NCBI RefSeq assembly: GCF_003086295.3
Contig: NC_092050.1
Location: 148,062,699 to 148,126,698 of the forward strand
From: Arachis hypogaea
Taxonomy: Eukaryota; Streptophyta; Magnoliopsida; Fabales; Fabaceae
Direction: 5' to 3'
Length of the DNA: 64,000 nucleotides
Below the pieces are notes generated by a model that saw nothing but the letters and a program-made list of their open reading frames with translations, had not been told where the DNA came from and made no database searches. Position numbers and translations under genes: made by a program. The stretch's first letter is position 1; each line of letters begins with the position of its first letter. Positions 35,495-46,944 of the stretch are shown here, piece after piece.

Positions 35495-37473
35495 TCACCT
35501 TAGTCTCAAACTAGTGTTTCCTTCATCTTCAAACAATGCTTCAATCTCCTCTAAGCTTTTCCCTTTGGTCTCTGGAAGAAAAAAATAAAAGAATATTGTC
35601 CCAACCACCATTACACCAGCAAGCACACCAAACATTCCCCCAAAAGTAATAGCCTCTGAAATGCTTAGAAAAGTCATAGACACCACCCCACTCATCAAAC
35701 GGTTCACTGAAATAGCCAAGCTTGAACCTTGGGCCCTCAGTCTCAAAGGGAATATCTCTGATGAGTACACCCAAGTAATGGGCCCAAGCCCAATTGAGAA
35801 GAATGACACACTTGAACAAAGAGCAACCACACACGTTGCTATGGCCCATAAGGGCTTCTCATCTGAGAATTGGAGATAGTTACAGCCCAGGCCCAATACA
35901 AACAATGAGGCTGCCATCCCAATTGAGCCCAACAACAACATGGGCCTCCTCCCAAACCTATCCAAGAACAATGATGACAAGAAAACAAAGCATGTCTTTG
36001 CAAATCCCATTATAATTGTAACAGACAGAAGCTCCTTCTCACCATTGATCCCTGCTTCCTTGAACACTTCAGGGCTATAATACATCACAGCATCGTTCCC
36101 TGAAGCTTGCATGAAGAAGTTAACTCCAATGGCAGCAACAAGAATCCTCAACACAGGCCTAGAAGGTGTAACAAGCAATTCCTTCCATACCCCTTTTCCA
36201 TTACTCTCATTTCTAGAAGAATCTGCAGCTTCTGATATCTCAGAAAGCCTTAATTCTGCTTCTCCTTTGCTCTCTGATGTTCTAATCAAAACCTCTCTCG
36301 CTTCTTCATACCTGTTGAGAGAATTGTGCTCATCAGAAAACTTACTAAATAGTGACAGTGTTGATTTATCTTTGGTGCCGTAACCATCAAGTAACTAATT
36401 AATACACTAACTGAAACTAACAAGTAACTAATTTTAACTGTCATAAGTTTTATCCCATCTATAGTTACCTCAGTAGAATATATGTTAAAATACAAATACA
36501 TATTAAAAATTAGTTAAACAATATATATAATTAAACATAAATATCTGCTAGTTTAGTAACTGATTTTTAGTGTGCACGTAACATTTATGAAAGTCTTAAT
36601 ATATTTAGTAATACCTTCCTTTAACCACAAGCCAACGCGGCGATTCAGGCATCAATAAGACGGCAAATGCTACAAAAGCGGCCGGAATTGCTGCAAGGCC
36701 AAGCATGAGTCTCCAATTGATGGTACATGGAAGGCTTGATAGAGCATAGTTAGATATGTAACCAAGAAGAATGCCAAGATTGATGAAGACTTCAGGTAGG
36801 GAGGTGAGGAAGCCGCGAGTGAGAGCCGGGGAGAGCTCAGCGACATAGACAGGGGCAATCATGAGGGAGAAGCCAACACCTATGCCGGCGACAACACGGC
36901 CGGCCATGAGAAATGGGAATGAAGGTGCTAGCCCCATTAACAGGGCACCTATGAAGAATGTAACTGCTGCTAGGACTATTGTGTACCTTCTTCCAATCAC
37001 ATCAGAGGTTTTTCCAGAGGCTAGAGAACCAATCAACGAACACACATTCAAGCACCCAACAAGGATCTCTACTTGAACTGAATTGATGTGGAGATCCTTT
37101 GTTATGTATATCACAGCACCACTCATCACCCCAATATCTGCATACACATAATCTTTCCTATTCAATTTGAGTTATTATATGCTGAATTTGCAGAATGGTG
37201 ATTCAAGAAAAACTGACCATAGCCTAAGAGAATGGAGTTTGTGGAAGCCAAAATAGCACCGGCAAGCGCATAGTTGTTGAGATGAGAGATGCTTCTTTGG
37301 TTTGAAATACTCTCTTCTTCTTCTTCTTCTGATATCTGCTGCCTGTAGAAGCTTGATTCAGCTGCTTCATCAGTTTTTGCAGCAGAACAATCTGAACCAG
37401 GAAGTGGGTAGTAGTAATCATGGTGGTGCTTCATCTTCTCTTCTTGATGATGATCGCAATTATTGTCTTGCAT
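35495..37473 (-). CDS. MFS polyol/monosaccharide transporter, three exons (531 aa)
   Basis: Exons on the minus strand: 37473-37218, 37137-36615 and 36311-35495 (stop TGA). Both introns are GT-AG (79 and 303 bases), and the joined frame is 1596 bases, 531 codons plus stop. The first junction restores LLGYDIGVMSGAVIYI, and the second joins WLVVKGR to YEEAREVL. The protein has an acidic, cytosolic N-terminus of about 65 residues (EEEEEE run), then the 12-helix sugar-porter fold: GRRYTIVL after helix 2, PESPRWL before the central loop, FGRRPML, and PETKGKSLEEIE at the end. VGVMSGAV-type and INWR-type boxes place it in the polyol (PLT/PMT) branch of proton-coupled carriers, nearest by memory to polyol transporter 4/5-like proteins. 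It probably sits in the plasma membrane and imports polyols or hexoses with protons; the substrate is not determined by sequence. NFFMQASGNDAV replaces the usual FQQ-x-TGIDA in helix 7, so the usual second Gln is absent. The C-terminal tail after the PETKGKS box is short (about 20 residues). No frameshift. Confidence 0.93.
36420..36590. repeat. AT-rich MITE-like repeat inside intron 2
   Basis: Within the 303-base intron, 'aaaatacaaatacatattaaaaattagttaaa' and 'agtaactgatttttagtgtgc' resemble the repeat at 21452-21618. It accounts for most of the intron, so the intron has probably been lengthened by it. Confidence 0.4.
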
Positions 37474-37935
37474 CTTGGAGAAAAATAATCAATCAAGAAA
37501 TTGCATATATATCAAGATGTATATAATAATTATTTAAATTCTTTCCCCCAAGACAAGAAAAAATGTTAAAATTAACCTTAATATATATGTATATTAATGC
37601 TGAGCTATATGTGGCTTTACCTTGCAAGTCTCATGCCTTTTATTGTTATCCTGATTATTAATTATAAAAATTTATTGCCAACAAGGATTGTTGGAAAGGA
37701 TAAACCATCTGTTGACCAAATCTTTTGAACATGGTAGAATTATAATATTGGATGGCACACGATAGTATATGATAATATAAAACATCACAAGACAAGAAAT
37801 TAGTAAAATACTAAACGATCTGGATCCACGCGTCTAAAATTGTATTTGGCTGATAAGTAATTATCAATGATTAACATGTGGGTTTACATAAGGGGCCTAA
37901 TCAGAAAATGACTTTAAATAGAGTAATTCCAATCC

Positions 37936-37936
<1 letters not shown>

Positions 37937-37968
<32 letters not shown>

Positions 37969-38008
37969 GAGTAATTCCAATCCATAAAAATAATAATAAT
38001 AATAATAT
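37937..38008. repeat. Two (AAT)n microsatellites in a duplicated context
   Basis: 'ccaatccat' plus (AAT)n occurs twice in succession, the tracts lying at about 37940-37969 and 37988-38006. Confidence 0.85.
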
Positions 38009-39384
38009 GACTCATCATTTTCTATATATTTATTTGTTATTGTTATTTTATTAATATGAGATATGGCGTGACTTTTATTTTGAGATATATATTTATTCTA
38101 TAATAATAAAACAATAAATCTTAAACAAATAAATATTTTAGGCAATGGATAAATGACTATTTCGACCAAAAAAATATAAATCAACTCAATATTTATTAAA
38201 GATTGTAAAATTATTTAAAATATTCAATAAAAAATACTTAATGAACAACTTATTTTAAATAATAATTTTGTCGAAATAAGTAAATATTTAACAAATACCA
38301 AATTAATTTACATCTTTTACTTTAAAATTATCATCACTAGTTTACTCTTGGACAATTGTATCAATAATTTATGCAGTTTCTGAAGAATAGGACGTTAAAT
38401 TATATTAAAAATCATCACATGTGAGCTGTCTATCCATGATGCCATCAAGATATTTTATCTTTTGGTCCAAGCTTAGGTTCTTGCCAATTTGTCTAACGAC
38501 TACAATCCATCTAAGTAAAATATTTATTAAGAGAAATAAAGTTTGATAGCGAAAGGTCGACACAAATTCACAGGTATAGAAACAATACGAATTAAATACT
38601 ATTATATTATTGGTTCGTTTATCTTATGCAGCCGATAAATACTTATCTATATAATGCAAGCGAAATTATTTTAATATATGAGTGTGGAAATATGAAAAGA
38701 AACGGAGAGCATAAAAATTTCATAAAGCGAATGTAAAATGTGCACATAAATCTCAGAAAAGGATATTCCTTTTTTTTTTTTTTTGTCTTTACTGGTTATA
38801 ATATGTTCCACTTATTTCATAGAAAAATAAATCAACGAAAGAAAGCCTAGCTTGTCCAAAAAGCAAGTCACAAATACAAACAAGACGCAATTACAATATT
38901 ATCCTAGTAAAACCTGTTGACAATATATATATATCTTCAATCAACTCATTCTTATCTGGCTTTTTGCTACTAGAAATTAAGATATAGCTCCATTTTTTCA
39001 CTCCCATATAAAACACCATTTTTATCATTTATATATACCGCATTAAAGAAGATCCTCTCTTCTTAAGAGGTAATTAACGTGATTAAATTGAACACTAGGT
39101 CCTACTTGTAAGTTGTGACCAATTCTTTGTGATATTTCTATGACTATATATGCATCACATTTTGATTTGTGACACACAATACAACACATGCTAAAATAAT
39201 AGTTGAGAAAAGAAGGCAAAGAGTGTCCCACATTCCCAACCTCTCATTATTTTCCACAAATTCTTTTCTCTACTGGCCCCTCTTAAAATGATTGAACTAA
39301 AAACGAAAAAGGAAACGAATTCCTCGGTTGAATTTTTTTAAAAGAAAAAAACTACATACACACAATATAAGTTTACAAATACAA

Positions 39385-39500
39385 TATTATACTACACATA
39401 TATTAAAATTAGCCACTAAAATCAGTTATTAATATAAAATATATGTTAGAATATAAAATATATATTAAAAATAAATTAAATAATATTTTTATTACAAAAA
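39385..39500. repeat. Partial MITE-like repeat
   Basis: Contains 'attaaaattagccactaaaatcagttattaatataaaatatatgtta'-type sequence (39400-39450), the left part of the 21452-21618 repeat. The right end is lost. Confidence 0.5.
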
Positions 39501-40194
39501 GATATTTAAAATTCAATATATAACCAGTTTAAACAGCATACCTATCGAAGATGTGCGTTGCTCTGGAAATTCTAATCTGTTTTAAACACAGGTGAAGATG
39601 GGAAATGAAATAATGCATAAAAAATATTAGTAGAGTCAAGGATATATTTATATATGTTACATGAGCCAATTAGTCATGTATAATAGTATAAACTAATTAG
39701 TTAGAAAATATTGATGTAGACAAATTTTATTAGTGAGTAATTAAAGAATTAATTTATTAGAATACTGACTAAATAGTTTATTATGTAATTTAGTTTAGTA
39801 GCTATTATTTATAGTTGAGAAATATAATATTATAACCACCTTTTTGTGCAATAAGAAAATAAACAAAATAGTGATGGAGTTATGACAAAAGTATACACTC
39901 TTTTTTACATCAAGCTTCATGAGGTTCTCTCCTTCATTTTTTTTTGAACTCACCAATTTCAACTTGATACGGTGAGCATGGAAAGAAAAATTACAGTGAA
40001 TGGTTGAGGAATTTTGAAAGAAGCTCATAGCACAATTCTTTGATTTTCTTCAATTTTCTTTTTTTTGTAAGTTTTTTTTTTTTCATTCTTCTCATCTAAT
40101 TCTTATCCTCTTTTTTTAAACTCAATTGATAAAGTCTGATGAAATTTATGTTGTCTTGCATCGATTTAGAATAGATAAACATTTCCGATCAGCA

Positions 40195-40432
40195 AGATTG
40201 AGGAAAGAAGTTTTTGAATCTGCATCAACAAGGTTCATCGATTCAAATCTCAAATTAGGTTGCGAGATCGAGGAAAGAAATTTTTAAATCTATATCAACA
40301 AGGTTCATTGATTCAAATCTCAAATTAGGTTTTGTTCAATAGATATACAAGCATTAGCTGTGTTGGTGAAATCCGAAACAAATTCGTCATTTAATTCAAT
40401 AGATATATAAACATTAGCTGTGTTGGTGAATC
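40195..40432 (+). repeat. Two local tandem duplications
   Basis: A unit of about 65 bases ('gattgaggaaagaa...caacaaggttcatcgattcaaatctcaaattaggtt') occurs at about 40197 and 40266. A second unit ('ttcaatagatatacaagcattagctgtgttggtgaa') occurs at about 40335 and 40397. They lie just 5' of the copia gag start and may be part of its leader. Confidence 0.7.
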
Positions 40433-40479
40433 AAATTGATACAATGAATAAATCAAAATACAAATAAAGCTCAAACAAA

Positions 40480-42420
40480 TCTAACTTTTGACCCGGTGAG
40501 TCCTTATTTTTTATATCCTGAAGAAATCCAAGATCAGCCATAGTTATAGTTACTTTGGTAGGAAATAATTTTAAAAAATGAGAAAGAGACATGTGAAAGC
40601 ATTGAAATCTAAGAATAAGATAAAATTTGTGGATGGCTCAATTCAAAGACCACCAGAGGATGATATATTGTTTTGAAGCATGGGACTGTTTATAAAACGC
40701 AAAGAATACACAAAGATAAAGAAAAACTGTGAAAGAATGAGAAAAAAAATGATGAAAAATTTTTATTGTTGTGGTTGTTGTTTTTGATATAGAGAACAAT
40801 TCTACCTATTTATACTAAATTGATTTTGAATTTTAAAATAAGCTAAAACAACCCAAATCTCTAGATGATTCTGTTAGAGAAAGATCAACATAACAAATAA
40901 AAATAAGATAAGAATTTAATATGCCCCCGCAAGCTGGTGGATGGAAGATGCCAATAATCCACAACTTGGATAAGTTCCGATGAAATGGATGAGGAAGATA
41001 TGTATATCGTGGTGATGCAGAAACATAGAAGGAGATGTTGTGCTTGAGGAAGAAGGCAGCGATCTTCAAAGAGCGCGATAAGATTGATCTTCAGAGTGCG
41101 CGTAGAGAGCGATAAGATTGATCTTCAGAAAGCGCATAAACCGCGATAAGAGTGAACTTCAGAGAGCGCGATAAGAGAGAAGAGCGTGATAAGAGAGGAG
41201 GCGCATAGAGCGCGGCAATTTGGGTCCGTTGGAATCGGAAGGATAAGATTAAAAGAATGGATTATTTGGTGAGGTGAGAAAGTATCAAATCAGTAGCAAG
41301 AACGAAATTGTTTTTATCAGTAAAAAGAAGTATGGTGATTTCTCATCGGAAAGATGATATCTTATGTATCTTCCTCAAGGAGGATACCATGGTTCTCATA
41401 CCATAATAAAACGCAAAGATAAAGAAAAATATACCATGGTTCTCATACCATAATAAAACGCAAAGATAAAGAAAAATTGTAAAAGAATGAGAAAAGAAAA
41501 GATGAAGAATTTTTATTGTTATGTTGTTGTTGCTTCTGATATAAAGAATAATGCTACCTATTTATACTAAACTGATTTTAAATTTTAAAATAATCTAAAA
41601 CAACCCAAATTTCTAGATGATTCAGTTAGAGAAAGATAAGCATAACAAATTTAGAAAAAGATAAATATAACAAATAAAAATAAGATAAGAATTTAATAAC
41701 CGTTGCAACACACACATTATTTCTTGGATTAATCATTCTTTAAGCCCTGAAATTACTCAAAGCGTTATGTGGATAAACTCAATTGAGGAACTGCAGAAAT
41801 AATTAAGGCACAGATATAGTCATGGTGATGTGTATAGAATAGCAGAATTAGAGGAAGAATTATTTGCAACTAAGCAAGGAGATGCATCATAGATCAGTAA
41901 CTACCTACTATAATAAGCTCAAGTCAATTTGGGAGGAGTTGGAGAATTTACGCCCAATTCCAAGCTGCTCAAGACGTCCTGAGAAGTGCAATTGTGAACT
42001 AAGCATAATGAAAGGTTACAAAAATGAATCAGGGACAATAAGGTTCCTAGGAGGTCTTAATGATTAATTTTCAACCGTAAGATCTTAGATCATGTTATTG
42101 AAGCCATTACCCAAAGTGGATATAGCTTTTGTGTCTCTTTCACAGCAAGAGAGACAAGTGACATGAATGAAGGAATGGAGGAGAAGGTGTTGCTAATCAC
42201 TTTCAAAAATGATGTTGGCAAATGGCAATGCAAGCACAAAAGGAAGAGGAAGAGGGGAAAGAGGAGGTTATGTAAATAATGCAAAAGCTGGACGAGGATC
42301 CAAACAATGTACATATTATGGCAAGAATGGCCACTTAGCAGATACATGCTATAAAAAGCATGGTTTCCTCCTCATTTCAAGAATAATGGAGCCATGATCA
42401 ACAATATGGTTGCTAAAGAG
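40480..42420 (+). pseudogene. copia gag (split by the TRIM-like element)
   Basis: The N-terminal part at about 40500-40689 gives, allowing shifts, LYPEE, then TLVGNNFK, KSKNKIKFVDGSI and PEDDILFEAWD. After removal of the insertion at 40690-41698 it joins RCNTHIISWINHSLSPEITQ and SIEELQK (41699-41800), the UBN2-type gag fold. The frame from 41864 adds YNKLKSIWEELENLRPIPSC. A zinc knuckle follows near 42307-42350 (CTYYGKNGHLADTCYKK), in which the second Cys has become Tyr. Gag packages the element RNA; this copy is dead. Confidence 0.8.
40690..41698 (-). mobile_element. TRIM-like short copia element, 1009 bp
   Basis: Two direct repeats, 40690-40921 and 41450-41698, act as LTRs (shared 'aaaacgcaaag', 'tacctatttatactaaa', 'ttctagatgattc', 'aaaaataagataagaattta'). 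On the minus strand the left end of the interior next to the 5' LTR reads TGGTATGAGAACCATGG, close to the copia primer site (tRNA-Met type). Next to the 3' LTR it reads CCAGCTTGCGGGGGCAT, a purine-rich tract. Flanks actgt (40685-40689) and accgt (41699-41703) match at 4 of 5. The interior of about 530 bases has no protein. It sits inside the gag of the larger plus-strand copia and interrupts EAWD/RCNT. Confidence 0.8.
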
Positions 42421-42425
42421 AACAA

Positions 42426-44023
42426 TGTTGAGTTAGGAAATTAACTAAATTAATTAATGATGACAAACATTATTTTATTAGGCAAAATAAATAATTAGTG
42501 TTGATTATTTATGATTAAATGTTGCAGGCTAAAATAAATTGTTGCAGCAGTCCAATACAAAGCAAGCTGAATCTATCTTAGTGGGCCACAAATCAATAGA
42601 AGCCCAAAGATGATAAAAAGAATGCAAACGGGCTGAACTTGAATAGAACCAACCCAAGCCCGATTTGATTTCAGCAAGCTAATCCCTCTATCTTGCTTCC
42701 AAAGCAATGTTCACTTTTTCCTATCTAAGTCAGAACTCAGAGAAAGAGAGAGAGAAAGCTTAGTCCCTAAGTTATTCACCAAAAAAGCAAGAAAGAGAAG
42801 GTTAAGCAAAAAGGTTAAAGTCTAATCACATACATCAAACTGTATCAAGAAGTCAGAAGCTAAAAGGTGATTTTATTTCCTTATACATGCATCATATCTT
42901 CTCCTCTTCATCTTCAACATTCTGCCAATCTATTTTGGGTACATGGAAAAGATTATCTCTGTTCTTTACTGCTGTATATCTACGGTCTTAAGTGTGTCTT
43001 GGGGACCAAGTTATTTTTCAATGGCTAAGATTTGGGTTTACCATTGAAAATACTTGTTTTATGCTGCCCTATGGTTTTCGGTCAACAAAGAAGGGTCAGA
43101 ATCAAAGTTCCTAATTTGAGGAATAATGGAAGAAAGTGATCGGCTGAGTTGGTGAAGCACACAGCTCGAGAGTTGACCTAGGAGAGAGTAACTCAGCAAC
43201 ATGCAAGGAGATACAAAAGAGGATTTCTCATCATTCCGAAACTAAGGAGAGATAACCAGTGTTTTGAGTTTTGTATTCTGAGAAGAGTTCTCTGAAGAGG
43301 TTCATCAACTTGGACAGTACTTCCTAATCAAAGGGGCATTCCGCCAGAAAGAGGAACTAAATCAGAGGCTTGCGAATCTGGTTTATCACATAGTGAAGAG
43401 GCTGTTGAAGCATCAATCTCCTTCATGTTTTACTGATTGTAATTTAATTTTCAATATTTATCTTTCTGTAATTTCTTGAGGTAAAAGGCTGAATGAGAGA
43501 TTCATTAAAAGAGCCTAAGAGTGAAAAAGACAGAGAGATACACATGAGTAAAAAGTCTAGAATTATTTCAGATTTCTTTAGGTTAATTTTGTGTCTTGTA
43601 TCTTGTACCTGTGAGGTATCCCTTTCTTAGTTGGGTTAGCACTAAGAGTGAATAGTTAGGTATTAGCATAGCCAAGTCAAGTTAGGTTAGAACTTGAGTG
43701 TGAAAAGATTGTGTCAATCCTGTGAATTGGTGTATGTAATACTTTAACTATAGTAGAAATTCTACCACTGTTGTGGTGGAGACTGGATGTAGGTTTCATA
43801 GCACAAGGCAACCGAACCAGGACACATGATGGTGTTAGCTTCTCTCTTCCATGCTCTGTTCTATTTTCTGACATTCATGAGACAAAATGAAATTGTCTCA
43901 TAAATTTTTCTCTGCTGAGTTCAAACAGATTCAGATTGAAAGTTTGCTTTAAAGGGTTAATTTCATTAAAGTAAAAGAAGGTCATAGATTCAACCCCATT
44001 CTCTAAGCCTTCTACAACCTTCA
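42426..44023. mobile_element. Solo LTR of a second large retrotransposon (1598 bp)
   Basis: Begins TGTTGAGTTAGGAAATTAAC and ends CTTCTACAACCTTCA, flanked by a perfect 5-bp duplication, aacaa at 42421-42425 and 44024-44028. The terminal part ('tagattcaaccccattctctaagcc') is the phrase usual at the 3' end of SIRE/Maximus-type copia LTRs. No gag or pol lies inside. The insertion separates the gag zinc knuckle from the protease of the host copia. A solo LTR with an intact duplication points to LTR-LTR recombination. Confidence 0.85.
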
Positions 44024-44189
44024 AACAATAATAAAATAACCAATCTCAAAAGAAAGAATTTAACAAATCTGAGCTATATTTCACCTTAGAACAAAGAAAG
44101 GCATTACTAGCTCTCTTGAACTAACAAGATGCACATCCAACACATAGCATAAACCAAATTATTACCACAATTCTTCCATCAAACTAAGG

Positions 44190-44520
44190 TATCTCTTATA
44201 TAATGTCTATTTCTGTTTTAAGTCCAAAATCCTAGGTCATTGATTCAGGAGCAACCAATCATGTTTTATATGTTAAGAATTCATTTCAAAATCTACATCC
44301 AATTCAACCTGTGTTAGTTAGCATGTTTAACGGCACAAATACAATAGTTAATACTGCAGCCACGTTTGTGTTCTCTAATCAATTTTATTTGCTGAATATC
44401 TTCTATATTCCAAGCTCTAAATTCAATTTGATATCAGTATTATGCAAACTGATTTTTAATGAAAATGAGTGTGAAATTCAGGACAAGATTACCATTAAAA
44501 CAATTTGTGTAGCTGAATAA
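44190..44520 (+). pseudogene. copia protease segment
   Basis: Near 44230-44270 the plus frame reads VIDSGATNHVLYVKNSF, with the catalytic DSGA motif of the copia aspartic protease. It is followed by MFNGTNTIVNTAATFVFSNQ, then LLNIFYIPSSKFNLISVLCK (44311-44460). These are in order for the copia polyprotein, directly before integrase. Frame changes leave it inactive. Confidence 0.8.
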
Positions 44521-44559
44521 AAGAGAGGACTCTATGCTTTTGAGGACCTAACACCTGTT

Positions 44560-45290
44560 CAAACTACATTACAAGCTACATCCACACTTTTAACATCTAC
44601 ATTGTCTGCACAACATAGGCAAATAGAGCATTATGTACTATGGCATCTTAGATTAGGACATCTACCAAATGATAGGATTGCTGATATAAAAAAAGAATAC
44701 AAAAATTTGGAATTTTCAATTTGTAATAAGCCTTGTGATTCTTATCATTATACAAAACAAAAATGGTTGCCTTTTATGTTAAGAATATCTAAAAGCATGA
44801 AAATCTTTGATATTGTACTCATTGACATTTGGGATCCCATCAATATCATTTCTATTTCAGGTTTTAAATACTTCTTGATTATTGTGGATGATAAAAGTAG
44901 ATTCACTTGGTTATACTTTATGAAATTGAAAAGTGATGCTAGTGAATTAGTAAAAAAATTTGTCAAAATGATTGAAACTCAATTTGGAATAACAATTAAA
45001 AAAATCTAAACTGATAATGGGAATGAATTTAAGTTGAATAATTTCTATGTATCCAAAAACAACATATACCAAACTACTTGTATAGAAATTTCAGAACAAA
45101 ATAGCATTGTAGAAAGGAAGCATCAATATATTTTAGAAGTTGTTAGAGCTTTGATGTTTTATTGTAACATGCCAAAGAAATTTTGGAATTTTGTAGTAGG
45201 ACATTTGGTTCATATTATCAATAGAATTTCCAGTTTTTTATTACTGCAAAATCATTCTCCCGATAAAATTTAAAAAAAAAACAACTTGGT
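44560..45290 (+). pseudogene. copia integrase
   Basis: HYVLWHLRLGHLPNDRIADI (44631-44690) is the GAG-pre-integrase zinc region (H..H part). The core follows: IDIWDPI (first Asp), YFLIIVDDKSRFTWLYFMK, then a stop at 45009 just before TDNGNEF (second Asp). Next are SEQNSIVERKHQYILEVVRA (Glu of DD35E) and PKKFWNFVVGHLVHIINR. All three catalytic acids are still readable, but stops at 45009 and 45273 break the frame. After 45290 the remnant becomes AT-rich. Confidence 0.85.
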
Positions 45291-45523
45291 ATATCTTACC
45301 TTAAGATGTTTAGATGTCTAAGATATGCTTCAACAAAATTAGCATATAGATTAAAATTAGATAAAAAGACTATCAAATGTGTAAATTTGGATGTTAAAAA
45401 AGATGTTAAGGGATATGTTCTATATAACAAAACAAGTAGAAATATATTTATCTCAAAAAAAATATATTTTTAAGAAATGTATTCCCATTTTCATTGAAAA
45501 ATTAAAAAACATGTGACATTATC

Positions 45524-45960
45524 ATGAGTCATGCACCATCCACATTACATAATTTTATATTTGATGATCCATTTCCTAAGTCTCATGATAGCATTAGTAC
45601 TCATGCATCACCACCACCTAGTCAATTAATCCCAATGCATCATCGTGAGCATGAATCTCATAATAGCATTAATTCTCATACATTCATGTCACCTAATCAA
45701 TTAGTTTCAATGCATCATCATGAGCATATCATATATAAATACTTACCTACATCTTTAAGGTCGAGTAATTCACTATCTATTAGCATTGCATATGAGTCAC
45801 CTCAGGTTATTAAGAAATCTACAAGAGATAGAAAGTGACCAAAATATTTAGAGGATTATCATTGCATGCCAACTATGTCAGTGGGTTCATTCACCAATTG
45901 TTTCTCAAATTCAGATCTTAATTCACATGATTCTCATAAAACTTTCTTTGAAAATTTTGA
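45524..45960 (+). pseudogene. copia linker between integrase and RT
   Basis: The open frame 45524-45838 is Ser/His/Pro-rich with two similar segments (SHDSISTHASPPPSQLIPMH and SHNSINSHTFMSPNQLVSMH), an internal duplication of about 105 bases. Such low-complexity linkers are normal between integrase and RT in copia elements. It ends STRDRK, the usual basic 'TR-x-R' end. Confidence 0.65.
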
Positions 45961-45994
45961 AAATATGCTACATGAGTAGGTAGCAATTTTTTTT

Positions 45995-46310
45995 AGGTTA
46001 AATTACACAGTTAGTCTCTACACTTTCAGTAAAATTATAAATTGGTCCCTAAACTTTAAAAGTTTGTAATTGGGTCCTTAAAGAAAATTAAAATTTGTAA
46101 TTTAGTCCCCACGCGTTCAAAAAGTGTTTGATTTAACAGAATATTCTCAGCATATTCTCCATTTTAACAGAATATTCTCAGCATATGCTGAGAATATTCT
46201 GTTAAATCAACACTTTTTGAACGGTAAGGACTAAATTGCAAATTTTAATTCTCTTTAGGGACTCAATTACAAACTTTTAAAGTGTAGGGACCAACTGTGT
46301 AATTTAACCT
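45995..46310. mobile_element. Fold-back MITE, 316 bp, with a 44-bp perfect palindrome
   Basis: AGGTTAAATTACACAGTTAG at the left and CAACTGTGTAATTTAACCT at the right are inverted, and the arms pair along nearly their full length ('ggtccctaaactttaaaagtttgtaattgggtcc' against its inverse). The centre, 46163-46206, is a perfect 44-base palindrome around CAGCATATGCTG, and half of it is repeated just before (46133-46155). Flanks are T runs, so the target duplication cannot be read exactly. The family is widespread in plants and non-coding. Confidence 0.8.
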
Positions 46311-46429
46311 TTTTTTATCAGTCCACAATTATGTTTTTTGAGCCAAAGTCACCTTTACCCCTTCTTTCCATCGATACTTCTACAATTTTGTCCACCACAC
46401 TCACTTCTTAACCTATACACAAAGAGCCA

Positions 46430-46944
46430 AAATGCTATGTTGAGGCCATCTATAATCCTAGTTGGCGGGATGCTATCATTCTGAACTGGGATAAAAATGG
46501 GTCTTTAGGCTGAAAATAAATCCTGATGATTCGATTAATCGCCACAAGGTCAGGCTGGTTACTCAGGGATTCATCCAAACTGTTGGGGTGGATTATTTCG
46601 AGACATATAGTCCTGTGATAAAGATGAACACCTTTCGAATTCTCATGTCTATTGCTACAGTGAGAGGATAGTTTGTCCATCAATTGGACGCCAACACAGC
46701 ATTTTTGCATGGCAACTTAGTTGAGGAAGTGTATATATGCCCTTCACAAGGACTCACTCTACCTTCACCAGACTTGGTTTGAAATTAGATCATTCTCTTT
46801 ATGGTGTGAAGCAAGCCAACAGACAATGGAACACCAACTTGTGTTCCACTCTGCTCAGTGCTGGATATTCTTAATCAAGGAATGATTACAAACTCTTCAC
46901 CAAGTCATCTAATGACAAATTCACAGCTATTTTAGTATATGTAG
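46430..46944 (+). pseudogene. copia reverse transcriptase, N-terminal half
   Basis: Frames joined by eye: RLKINPDDSINRHKVRLVTQ then GVDYFETYSPVIKMNTFRIL, SIATVRGQFVHQLDANTAFL and HGNLVEEVYICPSQGL, then DHSLYGVKQANRQWNTNLCS. These are copia RT boxes in order (the YKARLVA-like, QMDV-type and LYGLKQ boxes). It stops at ILVYV, just before the YVDD catalytic box, because the LTR of a minus-strand copia begins at 46945. Several internal stops. Confidence 0.85.

Larger units (their letters stand above)
37474..40190. other. Upstream region of the transporter gene, then spacer
   Basis: The first few hundred bases are the likely promoter. Possible TATA sequences on the minus strand lie at about 37583-37597 (AATATACATATATATT); none is clearly preferred. 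From 37920 to 38008 a 'gagtaattccaatccataa' phrase is repeated, each copy followed by an (AAT)n tract. 39385-39500 is a partial copy of the 21452-type repeat. No other gene seen. Confidence 0.45.
40440..46944 (+). mobile_element. Degenerate Ty1/copia retrotransposon, much interrupted
   Basis: A single copia polyprotein can be followed in order: gag (40480-40689 and 41704-42420), protease (44200-44500), integrase (44600-45290), reverse transcriptase (46430-46944). It is cut by three insertions (40690-41698, 42426-44023, 45995-46310) and ends at 46944 within RT, where a minus-strand copia begins. No LTR of its own was found; the 5' end is uncertain, and RNase H and the 3' LTR are gone. Stops and frameshifts are numerous. 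Confidence 0.8.
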
